Assembly: GCF_964355755.1 (NCBI RefSeq)
Contig: NC_092670.1
Location: forward strand, 5,481,001-5,545,000
Length of the DNA: 64,000 bases
Reading direction: 5' to 3'
Source: Antedon mediterranea
Lineage: Eukaryota; Echinodermata; Crinoidea; Comatulida; Antedonidae
The position numbers were made by a program, and so were the translations under genes. The number at the start of each line of letters is the position of its first letter. Position 1 is the stretch's first letter. The notes beneath the pieces were generated by a model that was not told the origin of the DNA, made no database searches, and saw only the letters and a list, made by a program, of their open reading frames with translations. Below are positions 1-10,143 of the stretch, piece by piece.

Positions 1-354
1 ATTCATGTACAAGTTAGTTAAAATGGCTCCAGCATTGGAGAGTAATAGAAAACAATAAAACCAATAAATTCAAAATCAATATACATATACTGACTATACA
101 ATTCTTAACTCCAGTGTAAATTTGTTGGTAAACTGTAGGCCTACATTAGTTTTCAGAAAAAGGGTTTTACGGCATGACATACTTTAGATCGTTATTATAT
201 TAGTCATTTAATTCAATTCAATTATACGGAAATCTTATGTTCACTGAAATAATATATCGCTAGGCTGCGGTTGTTTCTTCTTGAAGTTATATAGAAGATT
301 GTGTCATTGTAGTGTCTGGTGATCAATCATGTAATTATAAAGCTATTGACTCAC

Positions 355-730
355 CAAGAAACTCCAAGTTCAAGTACATGGAATCATTTTTCAAAATTCC
401 GCCTAAGTTTAAAGCATACATTTCACATTGTTCGATGATTTGGTAGATTTCCTGAAAAATATTTTTTCATATTTCTATATATATATATTGTTTTGTAACA
501 GGGGGTTTCTACTTATTATAAGCTGTGCTTCAGAGATTCACCCTTTCCATTCTTTTTTTCTTGAATGGAAATAAAGAAACAAATAAAACAAACAAATAAG
601 ACAACTCATTCATTCAAAAATAATCATTATAACAACATTAATTTAATATTTTAATAATTGTGTGCCAACTTACCTCAGAAGAATAATCTATTGTTTTTGC
701 CATAAAATCATTACATTCTTGAAATACAAC
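355..730 (-). CDS. Two exons resembling GAIN subdomain A of adhesion GPCRs
   Basis: Exon 674-730 (VVFQECNDFMAKTIDYSSE) and exon 355-451 (EIYQIIEQCEMYALNLGG, then ILKNDSMYLNLEFL) are phase-compatible with each other and with the stalk exon. The pattern of a helix with I-x-x-I/L-E-x-C/F-x-x-Y-A-L-x-L-x-x-I-L followed by a beta-like segment is typical of the helical GAIN subdomain. No GPS cleavage motif or transmembrane helix lies inside the window, so this remains a resemblance. Confidence 0.4.
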
Positions 731-3700
731 CTTAAAAATAATTTTAGACATGAACAGGTACACTTGGTAGGGATGGCCAATTAAACTTTGGTAGCAACTT
801 AATTGATATACTTTGAAAAATTACCATGGGATCTGCATTTTTTAAAATGTTTGTTTCTCCCTTCGAATTAGTAGTGTACAAACCCAGGGATACAGTGGTC
901 GGCATTGCTTCCGTCTCTGACCGTGCTACTGGTACTGGTGTGGCAGTAGTAACTTTATAATTTACAGAAGTTGGTGGCATTGTTGGCCTTGGTTCAGTTG
1001 AAGAAGGTCTTGGCTTGGCAGTGGAACTACAGGGCCTAGTAGTCTGTCCATTTTCCTCACTACTCGAACAATCATCATCATCATCATCATCATCATCTCG
1101 CTTCATTCTTTTCTTCTTCTTGTGTGTAGACCTATTTTCTGAGAAAGGTTATAATTTCAAAAACAAAACATCATTATACAAAATATACTTCGCCTTCATA
1201 TTTTCTTTCTCAATGGTCAGATGTGCCTCCAAAATAGTACTATCCACATAATGGCACGTCACTATTTTGAAACTTATTTCTGAATTGGTCAAAGAAAGTA
1301 TCAATCAAATTCAGAAATTTGGTAGGCCTACTTTTATACGGCTAAAAACGCGCTTATGTTGCACTTTTAGCTAGTGTAGGCCTACATGCCTTTTATTATT
1401 TTATATTATATTGTACACCTTATTTGTCTATGTACTATTCAGTACAAGTGAATACTTACCCGACCGTTTACATACGACATAAGCTCCTGCACAATTCAAC
1501 AATTGAGTTTTGTTACTGGAGATGGAAATGCACTTAGGCCTAACAGATGGACCTATACAGTATATATAATATAATAATATATGTTATGCTATCAGATTCA
1601 TTCATTTCATTCATCTTTTTATTTCGGAATACCATGGTGACATAATATATCCATAGCAAAAGAGAGAAAAAAAATCTTTACCCATATTTAGATTCGTCTT
1701 TCATGCCTGTCTTTTGTTGAATCAAATGATACTAAATGAGCAAAACTTCTAGAATTGTTTTCATCCTAATATTTCTAATTGAATTTTCATTAACTTTACA
1801 CACAACCTATCCAATTCTAAATGTGTAATGTTATTGATAGTTGTAACCAGTAACATGGTGGGACCAAAACCTATTAGTCACACAGGCTATTCACCCCTTA
1901 CTCTCCCCGATGCCTACTTAACTTGGAACACTACATTCCGGAGGAGGGTCTTCCAAGGAAAGTCAATCAGGATGTGGTACCATTTAATTAGTCATACTTC
2001 CTGTCCCCTTAATATAAATATATCTTTTGCAGTTAAGTTAGTTAGTTCGGGTATTGATTCTTGAGCCTATAACATCAGTCAGAATCACTACGTTTCACAT
2101 TGTTTATTAATCTTACTTTTGATTGCATAAATATTATATTTTGTACATTGAATATTTTGTGCCATCGTTATTGTCTTGGCCCTCGACACGACTACCGTTA
2201 CAATAGTACTTTATTATCAATATGTTGATTTATCGGTTTTATACTAAATTGCGAATATATAAACAAAGTTTTGTATTATATTTAGTATAATACCGGGAAT
2301 AATATTCAAAGTATTTAGTGCTTGATCCTCGCCTGGGTAATTTGACAAATTTTACTATAATTCACTGTGGTAAAAATTAATACAAATAATTATGTTTTGC
2401 ACGTAGACATTTCTATTTGGTGTAATTACCATTTGTACAATCAAATAAAATAAAAGAATGTTTCTTGTCTGATAAATCAAACACAAGTTGAAGCATAGAT
2501 TTAAACAATTAATACTTACTTGGTTTTACATGAAGCCAGAAATTACAAGGATTCTGTTGTAAGAAAAACATTGCTATGATACAGACCTATGTCATATTTT
2601 AGAAGCATAATGTGAATGGATTTACAATTGTTTCAAACGTTGATGCAATATTGTAATGAAATGTCACGTAAATTTACAGTTCATATTAAATTTAAACCAC
2701 TTGATGAAAAAACTGTTAGGACTTAGCGATAATCTGGAAGTTGAGGGAAATTTATTTTTTCTACAGAAGTGGGAAGCGGGTGGGTAAAAAACATAATAAA
2801 ATAGAAAAGATGATATAAGAGTCATTGCTCTAAGAAATATTTAAGTGGAGTATGGATACATAACGCAGTCATTGAATTAAAAAACAATGATGATGGTAGG
2901 CCTAATGACTGCGATGATGATAGTGATGAGGAGGGTGATAGAAATAATGTTCTACCATAATGTTCTAGACCTTAATGAGTAACTACCGACATAATTATGC
3001 TATGATGAATGTTAGTTATTGTACTAGGCATATTGTTTCTTATTTAATACCTTTTCTATGCAATTTATCCAGTATTTGTTATTTCCATTTGCATCGCCGT
3101 TGACCACTTTCAACATATCCAACAAATGCATCCTGTCCTCAATTACTACCAATTCAGAATATCTAAAATTGCTACTGCAGACTAATTGTGTATCTTCAAA
3201 GTTTCTGCTTTTTGTATTTACCAGCCTATAACACGTTCCATTATGGTGTTTCCATCCCATAGAACACCTCGCACCTACTGGTGTAAAACCTAGACCAACG
3301 GATTATAAAGTAATTGCATCATCATTATTATTACTATTATTGATCATTAATATTTTTATCAAGGTTAAAATTATCGTCAACAACCTCTCCGTCATATATC
3401 TATACCGTAAAACGGAAAAGAATCGAAAATAAACTATAGCATATTTGGTTTGAAAAAATAATCTCAAAAAGTATCACATCTCGAAATGATGCTCTTATGT
3501 GCGTGGGCTGCTGTGTAGCTTGACCTCCAGAAGAGTAGGCCTAAATCTGAAAATATCTTTCTAAGAAATGATATTAAACATAATGGTTTTGAAAACTTCT
3601 GCGTACAGGTTTGTCAACAATTTCCGGTTAGGAACAGTCTGGTTTTCGGAATTCATGTAGGCCTAATCATGTACGTTTGGAAAATTTCAAAATAGTCATG

Positions 3701-4099
3701 CCATTAGGCCTAGATCCATATTATTATCTCTAAATAAAGAGGTTGTGATTATCGTCTTCCAAGGTAAATTTACAAAATGTGAAGATCAAATCATATGCAA
3801 TATGAATGAATGTGAGTTAGTTAGTTAGTTATCTTTAGGCCTAGGCCTACATGTTCAAATACAGGTCGCAGAGAGGTCAAGCTACAGTCTATAGCCCAAA
3901 CGCACACACATTTACCGCGCATCCACCACAAACTAGACGTATGTTCAGACGTATATGAATTAGCATTTACCTTTTATTGTTTTGTTGTTGATTTAACCAC
4001 ACATTATTATGACTACAATTCCAAGTATTAGTAGAATTTAAGTTTAAAAAACTTACCTATCATTATTATTCCAAGCATTAGCCTAACCAACGAGGTCAT
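355..4099 (-). CDS. C-type lectin receptor gene with mucin-like stalk and GAIN-like segment (3' end outside window)
   Basis: Seven exons on the minus strand can be chained with matching phases: 4057-4099, 3051-3277, 2520-2553, 1460-1552, 825-1138, 674-730 and 355-451. Each is bounded by AG upstream and GT downstream, and the phases run 1, 0, 1, 1, 0, 0, 1 with no internal stop. The ATG at 4099 opens a short hydrophobic signal peptide (MTSLVRLMLGIIMI). A C-type lectin domain follows, then a lysine-rich patch, nine aspartates, a Thr/Pro-rich stalk, and a helical segment resembling GAIN subdomain A of adhesion GPCRs. The continuation would lie left of base 355 and was not found with confidence. 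It is probably a secreted or cell-surface receptor. The lectin part is well supported; the receptor class is inference, and a PKD1-like protein is an alternative. No short exon was confirmed by transcript. Confidence 0.6.
825..1138 (-). CDS. Lys-rich / poly-Asp / Thr-Pro-rich stalk exon
   Basis: After the lectin domain this 314-nt exon reads ENRSTHKKKKRMKR, then nine consecutive Asp from a (GAT)n run, then CSSSEENGQ and a segment rich in Thr, Ser and Pro with repeated PRP/TT spacing. It looks like a charged spacer followed by an O-glycosylatable stalk. The donor is ATG|GTAATT at 824. The GAT run is likely to be length-polymorphic. Confidence 0.55.
1460..3277 (-). CDS. C-type lectin domain, three exons including a 34-nt microexon
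   Basis: Exon 3051-3277 reads GARCSMGWKHHNGTCYRLV and then the helix-and-cysteine block around TQLVCSS, ending KYWINCIEK. These match the family's opening C-GW-CY and YWI positions. Exon 2520-2553 (34 nt; NPCNFWLHVKP) and exon 1460-1552 (KCISISSNKTQLLNCAGAY then VVCKRS) supply the C-terminal cysteines expected near the end of the fold. Phase continuity (0 to 1 to 1) is the main argument for the microexon. The canonical calcium-binding EPN/QPD and WND motifs are not evident, so sugar binding cannot be assumed. Total domain length, about 115 residues, is normal for a compact CTLD. Confidence 0.6.
3498..3908. mobile_element. Putative MITE with imperfect ~40-bp terminal inverted repeats
   Basis: The stretch near 3498-3535 (containing TGTAGCTTGACCTC) reappears inverted near 3862-3908 (GAGGTCAAGCTACA), with flanking GTGCG and GGGCT also matching. 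The roughly 410-bp unit sits in the intron between the signal-peptide and lectin exons. No coding sequence or clear target duplication was seen. Confidence 0.4.
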
Positions 4100-4783
4100 T
4101 GCGTTTGTGTTGTGCTGCAAACAGAATTATGAAACGACACAATAATATCATCATGATTCGTATTACCGTATTGTGGCTTAAAACTGAAGCCAAAAAACTT
4201 TTCTATATAGTTTTATATATCTAGGCCCTATAGATAGGCTTCCAATATTACCGTACAAACTGTAGGTGAACAAAAACAATTTACCGGTATTATACTTTCT
4301 CAATATTAATTCATACCACCTTAGAAACATGCAGTATTTAAACTATAGTTATAATAAGCCTATCATTCATTGAGCAGAAAAAAAACCCAACAATTATAAC
4401 AAACTTGGCTAGTTATCATTATGTTAAATACCATACATCTATTTTCCATGCCTATTAGTGTAAGTTCTAAACTATTGATATTTTCTAGGTGTATTGCACT
4501 ATACCGGTACACTTCAATAATACATTATTCATACCTTATATAATATTAATGATAATCTTCTGAGTAGTATAGTGCACTTTTGTGAATATTGAACTGTATT
4601 CCAAACATGTGACTTCACTACAGGTCTAACTAAAGTAATAAGGATATACTATATAAAAACAAGTGTTACAATATGTTTTACATCTCTACCATAGGCTATA
4701 ATGTTAAGAAACGAAGGAACCAATACAGAATTAAGGAAATGAAATCAAATCATAAACATCAAGACTACAGTAAACAACACTAG

Positions 4784-5090
4784 CCTTTATTCCCCCCGAA
4801 AACCCGGAAAAGTCGGTCACTTGTAATTATTATTTCCAGTTCTTTGTTGAAACTATGATAGCCTACACGTATCTCTTTTGCCCAGAGCAGAGATTTTGTT
4901 ATGGATATTTATCACAAGTGGTGTCCACGCATACACTATCTAAACATTATATTACATTTATACATGTATACATGTATCTGAACCAAATCTGCTCGGAGCT
5001 AAATGAGATATACGTGTAGGCTCAACTGACAAAATAATAATTACAATTCTGACCGACTTTTCTGGGTCTTTCTTGGGGAATAATTACAGG
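4784..5090. mobile_element. Foldback element with ~110-bp inverted arms
   Basis: The left arm (about 4784-4903) and the reverse complement of the right arm (about 4975-5090) align along their length. They share AAAAGTCGGTCA, TTGTAATTATTATTT, GCCTACACGTAT and GAGCAGA in the same order. A short unpaired centre lies between. The structure is that of a non-autonomous foldback/MITE insertion. No coding sequence is present and no target duplication is clear. Confidence 0.55.
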
Positions 5091-5226
5091 TTGGAAATAA
5101 AACTGTACCTAATAAGAAATAACATTGACATTAAATTGAGTAAATGAAGGAAATCAAAACCGAAATGTATTTCTAACCATAATAATCTGAGACCAAATTA
5201 TGTATAGATATAGATAAGCCTATCAA

Positions 5227-6135
5227 TTTTATCTATTTATTGATAATAGACCTAATTAAGGATTTAGTTAATTTCATTGATCAAATCAGGTCATATAGTT
5301 GTAACAGTCTTTTATGTGGCTTACCTGACTATGAGATTGCAAAACTCCAGCTAGTTCAAAACACTGCTGCAAGGATGATCACTTTGACTAAAAAGCGGCA
5401 CAGTATTACACCGGTGTTGAAAGAGCTTCACTGGCTGCCAGTGTGTAAGAGAATAACGTTTAAAATCTCGCTGATCACTTACAAAGCGTTACATGGGCTT
5501 GCCCCTGATTATATTCGCGAGCTTATTTCTGAATACATCCCGTCGCGCTCTTTAAGATCTGGTGATCAATTTCTTCTAACATTACCAAAATCATCCACTG
5601 CTTATGGTAGGTCTTTTGCAGCAATAGCACCTTCATTATATGGAACAAACTTCCACTCTTTGTAAGACTTGCTCCTTCAGTCAGTATTTTTAAATCACGA
5701 CTGAAAGCCCATCTGTTCTCATCCGGTATTAATTAACTTATTCATTCATTCATTTATTCCTTCCCCGAAACCTTGACTCAGAAATACCGGGATGGTGTCC
5801 GGCGGGGGATAGTTTAACCCTAGCTTAAGTTGTGCATGCTTCATTTACTCTCTATTCTTAATTCTGGCCCCGAAACCTTGATTCATAAATACCGGGATGG
5901 TGTCCGGCGGGGGATAGTTTTACCTTAGTTAAGCATAGTTAAGCTTAGTTACATTTTTTTTTTTTTCACATTATTGATTGTCTCCATCCCCGAAACCTCG
6001 ACTAAGAAATACTGGAATGGTGTCCGGCGGGGGATAGTTTATTACCATTAGTTAAGGTCCTATGTAAAGCACCTAGAGGGGTCAGTGATCCATTAGGCGC
6101 TATATAAATACTGTTTATTATTTTATTATTATTAT
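5227..6135 (+). pseudogene. 5'-truncated, frameshifted L2/CR1-like LINE: RT C-terminus and 3' tail
   Basis: The open stretch 5240-5665 encodes the C-terminal part of a non-LTR retrotransposon polymerase: IAKLQLVQNTAARMI, LKELHWLPV, ITYKALHGLAPDY and LRSGDQ are hallmark segments. Two extra bases near 5638-5640 shift the frame. The next frame continues WNKLP...FKSRLKAHLFSSGIN and stops. A 3' untranslated region with three tandem motifs and a tail GGCGCTATATAAATACTG followed by TTATT repeats completes the element. The 5' part is missing, as usual for LINEs, so it is a dead copy. Confidence 0.8.
5763..6045 (+). repeat. Three tandem ~50-bp motifs in the LINE 3' UTR
   Basis: The motif beginning CCCCGAAACCT and ending GGTGTCCGGCGGGGGATAG occurs at about 5763, 5868 and 5988, with about 105-120 bp spacing and more diverged AT-rich spacers. 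The motif cores are far better conserved than the spacers. Confidence 0.8.
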
Positions 6136-7720
6136 AACATTAATTGTCTCTGTCTTACCTTAATGTATTTCGTGACATTTATTTAAACTTGAAATCCCTT
6201 TAAAATTATCTGATCCACAAATGATTGATCACACGTTTCTCACACTAGTAGTTTCTTTCTGAATATATATTTGGCCTACAGCTACTAACGGAAACACTGC
6301 AACTGAAATATTGATTGAAATAGTAACTAACTCATTGACTCGTCATAGTTACGACCAATCAGATCGCTTCTTGCACTTTCGTAGTCATTCTTTTCATTAA
6401 CGTCGAAATATCAGAATTAAACATACAGAGAGTGTATACCTCCGCTTATAGTATAATTTTCCTACATAAGATTTCCCCAGACATTTTGTTTTTGTTGTGT
6501 CTTAGTGCTAAGTGTACTACAGCCTTGTGAATTTGGTGTAATGGTATCCAGCCATTCGCAGTTTTCCAGTTTCAATTAGGCCTACTGCTGAGATCTTTTT
6601 TCATAATAATTTTTATTATTAATAATAGTATATATATTTACTATGGACCTAAGTTTAACACATGTTCTGATGGAAACTTGCTTGTAGGCGGTCCAGAATT
6701 GGGATCCTGATCCGGATTGCCTCCGTGACAACATTATCTATTTGTGGTTTCAATTTGGTAGATTGGCAATAACTAACAAACAAACAAAAGAAAGCACTCA
6801 AAAACTGAGTTAAGAACTACTTTTAAAATGATAACTTTACAATAATTTTAGGAAATTGTAACAAACAAACAAAGCAAGTAAAAAAAATGGTTTTATTAGT
6901 AGATTAAGTCAAACTTACAATTCTTTTACTTTAAGAAACCCTGAGTTAGATATTTTTTGTAATAATTTCCGTAAGTTTCGTAACATTGTTAGTAGTTTAG
7001 TTTAATGTTTGTTATTGTATATGTTTGTGTTTGTCTGTGTTCCCTCCTGTAAGTGGTGAACCATGAGCTCACTGTTGGTTGGGAAATGAATAAATGAAAT
7101 AAACTATACTTGCTTTTATTTATTTTTATTATATTTTGCAAACACACGCGATCGAGACAACATAACATCCTTGCCGGAGGTAATAAAGTTGTAATCAAGA
7201 TGTTGATTTAACTACATTTCAGGAAAAAGATCTATAAATACAAATAACAATAATTGCATGTAATATTTTAACACTATATCATCTGTTAGGCCTATAATAT
7301 AAATGCGAATTGATAATATTGATCTGTTTCGTGAACATGATTGTGCGGATGCGGATGTGCAGCATTGATCTTATTTGGAGTTCAATAAACAAAACCATCC
7401 TTTACAGCAGATAGAATCACTATTCATAATTTTTACGGGATAAATTTGTAAATTGTTAAATACTTTTTTGTTGATAAAATATATTTTGTTGTCTTTAATT
7501 AATTCCTTTGTCTACATTGATTTGTCGTTAGAAAAACGTGTGATCTTTTAATGTAATTTTGTTATAACTTTTCAAATATTGTTTAAAATATACGGTGTTC
7601 CAACATATTGTTGCTTTCATAATTGTATTGGTTTCTCATTTACTTAGGCTATCTTTGAAATTCGAGGTCTATGATGTCCACATACGTCAACAAAACATTC
7701 ATTTAAAAACAAATTTTAGT
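6136..7720. other. Intergenic region with a probable LINE 3' tail
   Basis: No gene is supported here. Around 6985-7105 there is a decayed tail-like segment ending in GGGAAATGAATAAATGAAAT. A similar tail (GGGGAATCAATAAATAAAT) occurs at 26218-26240. Both probably derive from the same retroelement family. The rest is unremarkable AT-rich DNA. Confidence 0.35.
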
Positions 7721-7970
7721 TCACCCACAAGCATCAGTCACAATTCGAAGTCCTCCGGCCTTCTCTATTTTTGTCAGAATTTTATACTCATCTGGCATGT
7801 TGTGAGTATTATTAAAGCTAACATCTTCATAATAGTGAAACAAGACTTGTCGCCCTGATGACGTCTGGTTAAATGGATAGAAGCCGTACAGGGACACCCT
7901 TTGACAAAACGTAGAAGCCAATGTGTAGAGGAACATTCCAGAAGATGGTATAGAATTTACTTTCCAGAAC
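7721..7970 (-). CDS. ST8SIA: ST8Sia terminal exon: sialylmotifs S, III and VS
   Basis: The acceptor is TTGTTTTAG|GTTCTGG. The exon begins FWKVNSIPSSGMFLYTLAS and continues TFCQRVSLYGFYPF, which is motif S with its conserved Ser-Gly and Cys. HYYEDV corresponds to motif III and HNMPDEY is the His-x4-Glu motif VS that contributes the catalytic His. The C-terminal RIVTDACG ends at the stop, close to the family's usual Cys near the terminus. Confidence 0.88.
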
Positions 7971-10143
7971 CTAAAACAATAAACATTCTCAATTATAGAG
8001 GAAAGAAGACACTGTATGTGGCGCTATGTCCTTTCTCAGAAGAAGATTTACACCAAGCTAGTTCTTGTCATAACAAATGTAGCCTATAAGATAGTCAATT
8101 GCAGCAACAACTTACCTTTGTAGTGGTCCTTTCAATTGCCTGTTTGGGTATGCTACCACGACATCGCTTTTGAGCTTACGAAAGGCGGACACAACATTCT
8201 CATAAACATACGACTGGACCCCATGTAGTTTCGAGAACCATACAATAGAGTCATTTATATGTTTTAAGTATCTCTTGACTGAATCATAACAGAAGGTGCC
8301 ATTATTACGTAAACACCTGTAGTAGAATTTTGCCACAGCACTATTCATACTAACAAGATTCGTTTGTTTACCAACGTCATTTTCATAATTTTCTATCGGC
8401 GCCATATTTGTTCGTAAGACAAAATCATGTGCATCAATTTCAGTTCCACAATTACTATCTTTTAAGATACCACTATTTCCTACAATTGCACATGTTTCAA
8501 TTATTTTCAGGCCGACATCTTCGTTGAGTGTGTACCTGGCGGGAAATGATATTTTACCGTCTGAAATATTTGGAGAGTTTTTAGAAAACACTTGTAACAT
8601 ATTTGTCGTTGACAATCCAGTCAGCTGAAGCTGCATCCTGTGGAGGAATAGTAAAGTCTAGCTTTTAAAAAAGAGCATCTTTGGGGCATTTTAGGATTTC
8701 TTAGCGTCCACTGCACTGAATTTGAAGATTCTCTGTTCTTTAAGTTAAGTCTGAGAAAACAAACAATCCAATGTCAGGTTATGGTGCTCTGTTTTTTCAT
8801 TCGAATTTTAACATAAGAACCATTTAAATTGATTGTCTCTCTTCATACTACGTAACTATTCATATACATTGTGTTACTGTCGCGTCACGTCAACATGCGT
8901 TTACCAGCGGTGGCGCCAGGATCTTTCCGACGCTATGTAAGTGAAGCGAGCATCACTAGGCTGGGGGTTAGGGCCCCCGGTGGGGATTCCAGGGGGCGAA
9001 GCCCCCGGGAGCAACGCGTTATAGCGTAATTTGATACCGTTTTAATAAGATTTAGGGTATCCAACTTTTTCCATTTTTTATGGTACATAAATAAAATATG
9101 GTGTGAAAAATACATTGCACGAAGTCCGTTGCGATGACTGTGTAAATACATTCTTTCAATTTTAAAAATGAAGTTATTAAAGAATATTCTTTACTCCATG
9201 GTGAAACGTACATTTTAGGTACCCGACGGTACAGAGGGTTAATCGTAAATTAAAAAATCGAACATACAAACAATAGATCGCCAACATTATTCGTACCCTT
9301 TTGCTGTATAGCGTCGGTGAACTTCGCCTGGAAAGTAACTACAGTACACACTTTGGTCCCTGGATGGAACATGATATCACGCGTAAACCGCAATGGGCTG
9401 GGTCCAATGTTAAACGATTCGTACGAAGGGATACCGCCAGACAAGTGCGTAACTATTGTTTATTTTTAGATCGCTGGCAATAATGCATACTGTACATATA
9501 AAGTGTAATAGCCCTCCGACGTACTAAAAAAAATGGAACGTCGCGGTTTTCTAGGCGCTGAAGCTACGAAGTGAACGTGAACGATTTTTACTGTATATAT
9601 TCCCCGACAAAAAGTACCTGTGTTCCCCGGGAACAGCCCCCGTAGCGCCCCCCCCCCCCCGCTGCCGCCACCACTGGCGTTTACTTCTTTCATTCATACC
9701 TAATATTTTGGGCCTTAGATGCATCAACATGCATAAACATCTTGGTAATATCTGGCGTATCTATGTGCACTCTTCTATAGGGTTTCCATGTTTGTGGTTG
9801 AATGGCATCCTTATAACCTTTTTTACTGGATAAGCCGCGGAACCTTAACAAAAATCAGAATAAAAATGTAAAGCAAGACATGGTACATTTAAAACAAAAA
9901 TGATCTCTTCCTCAGTGACGTAACGTTTAAGCGCTCGTTCTCAGCTTATTTTCATTTTTATGTAGGCCTATTTTGTGGTGGAACTATCGATGAAAAACTG
10001 GAAAAGCGGACTTACCTAGATTTCCTTATATTAGAACTTTTCAAAAAGCTGTCGATTTTATCAAAAGTCATAAGAACAAAGATTAAAGAGGTACCACCAA
10101 AGAAGACAAGAAGCATAGCTAATGTTTTCAGCTTCACTCTTGG
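7721..10143 (-). CDS. ST8SIA: Alpha-2,8-sialyltransferase (ST8Sia family), first coding exon not found
   Basis: Four minus-strand exons join in phase: 10016-10143, 9700-9843, 8116-8637 and 7721-7970, giving about 347 residues plus a missing N-terminus (family members are about 350-380). The enzyme is a type II Golgi membrane protein that transfers sialic acid from CMP-sialic acid onto another sialic acid. The exons carry, in order, a signal anchor, a stem, sialylmotif L, and sialylmotifs S, III and VS. Junction codons all work (AG|G giving Arg three times). The start exon upstream of 10143 was not identified. A 772-bp transposon sits in the intron between 8637 and 9700. Subtype cannot be assigned by eye. 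Confidence 0.85.
8116..8637 (-). CDS. ST8SIA: ST8Sia exon with sialylmotif L
   Basis: This 522-nt exon runs from an acceptor (CCTCCACAG|G) to a consensus donor (AAAG|GTAAGT). It holds sialylmotif L: CAIVGNSGILKDSNCG, followed by IDAHDFVLRTNMAP and VGKQTNLVSMN, the donor-binding half of the active site. The Met at 8636 is internal because the preceding exon joins in phase (AG|G ATG). Several N-glycosylation sequons (NIS, NGT, NDS) are present. Confidence 0.9.
8905..9676. mobile_element. Non-autonomous hAT-like element with perfect 8-bp target duplication
   Basis: The unit starts CAGCGGTGGCGCCAGG and ends with the inverse of CAGTGGTGGCGGCAGC (13 of 16 terminal bases match). It is flanked on both sides by GCGTTTAC (8897-8904 and 9677-9684). 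An 8-bp duplication and CAG...CTG ends fit the hAT superfamily. Short open frames inside do not resemble a transposase, so it is non-autonomous. It includes GC-rich blocks unlike its surroundings (about 8960-9010 and 9630-9670). Confidence 0.85.
9700..9843 (-). CDS. ST8SIA: ST8Sia stem exon
   Basis: The 144-nt exon reads FRGLSSKKGYKDAIQPQTW and then KPYRRVHIDTPDITKMFMHV. It is bounded by AAG|G and AG|GTATGA and its phase fits both neighbours. It is the lumenal stem linking anchor to catalytic domain. Its donor lies only 15 bp from the target duplication of the hAT-like insertion. Confidence 0.72.
10016..10143 (-). CDS. ST8SIA: ST8Sia signal-anchor exon
   Basis: The translation is PRVKLK, then the hydrophobic stretch TLAMLLVFFGGTSLIFVLMT, then FDKIDSFLKSSNIRKS. 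This is a basic cytoplasmic edge and one transmembrane helix, as expected for a type II Golgi enzyme. Boundaries are a pyrimidine-rich acceptor ending TCTAAAG and a donor AG|GTAAGT. The initiating ATG must be in an exon further upstream. Confidence 0.75.

Noticed and set aside
1-300. An eighth exon of the lectin/GAIN-like gene
   Set aside because: An acceptor at about 230 leads to an in-frame stop after nine codons; no convincing exon.
1015-1251. Plus-strand ORF with poly-Ser run
   Set aside because: Antisense reading of the (GAT)n tract and stalk exon on the minus strand.
1828-2064. 78-codon plus-strand ORF
   Set aside because: No recognisable domain, no splice support, and it lies in an intron of the minus-strand lectin gene.
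7595-8089. Plus-strand ORFs over the sialyltransferase
   Set aside because: Shadows of the minus-strand exons carrying the sialylmotifs.
9250-9693. Three ORFs between 9250 and 9693
   Set aside because: All are inside the hAT-like element and show no transposase motif; treated as incidental.
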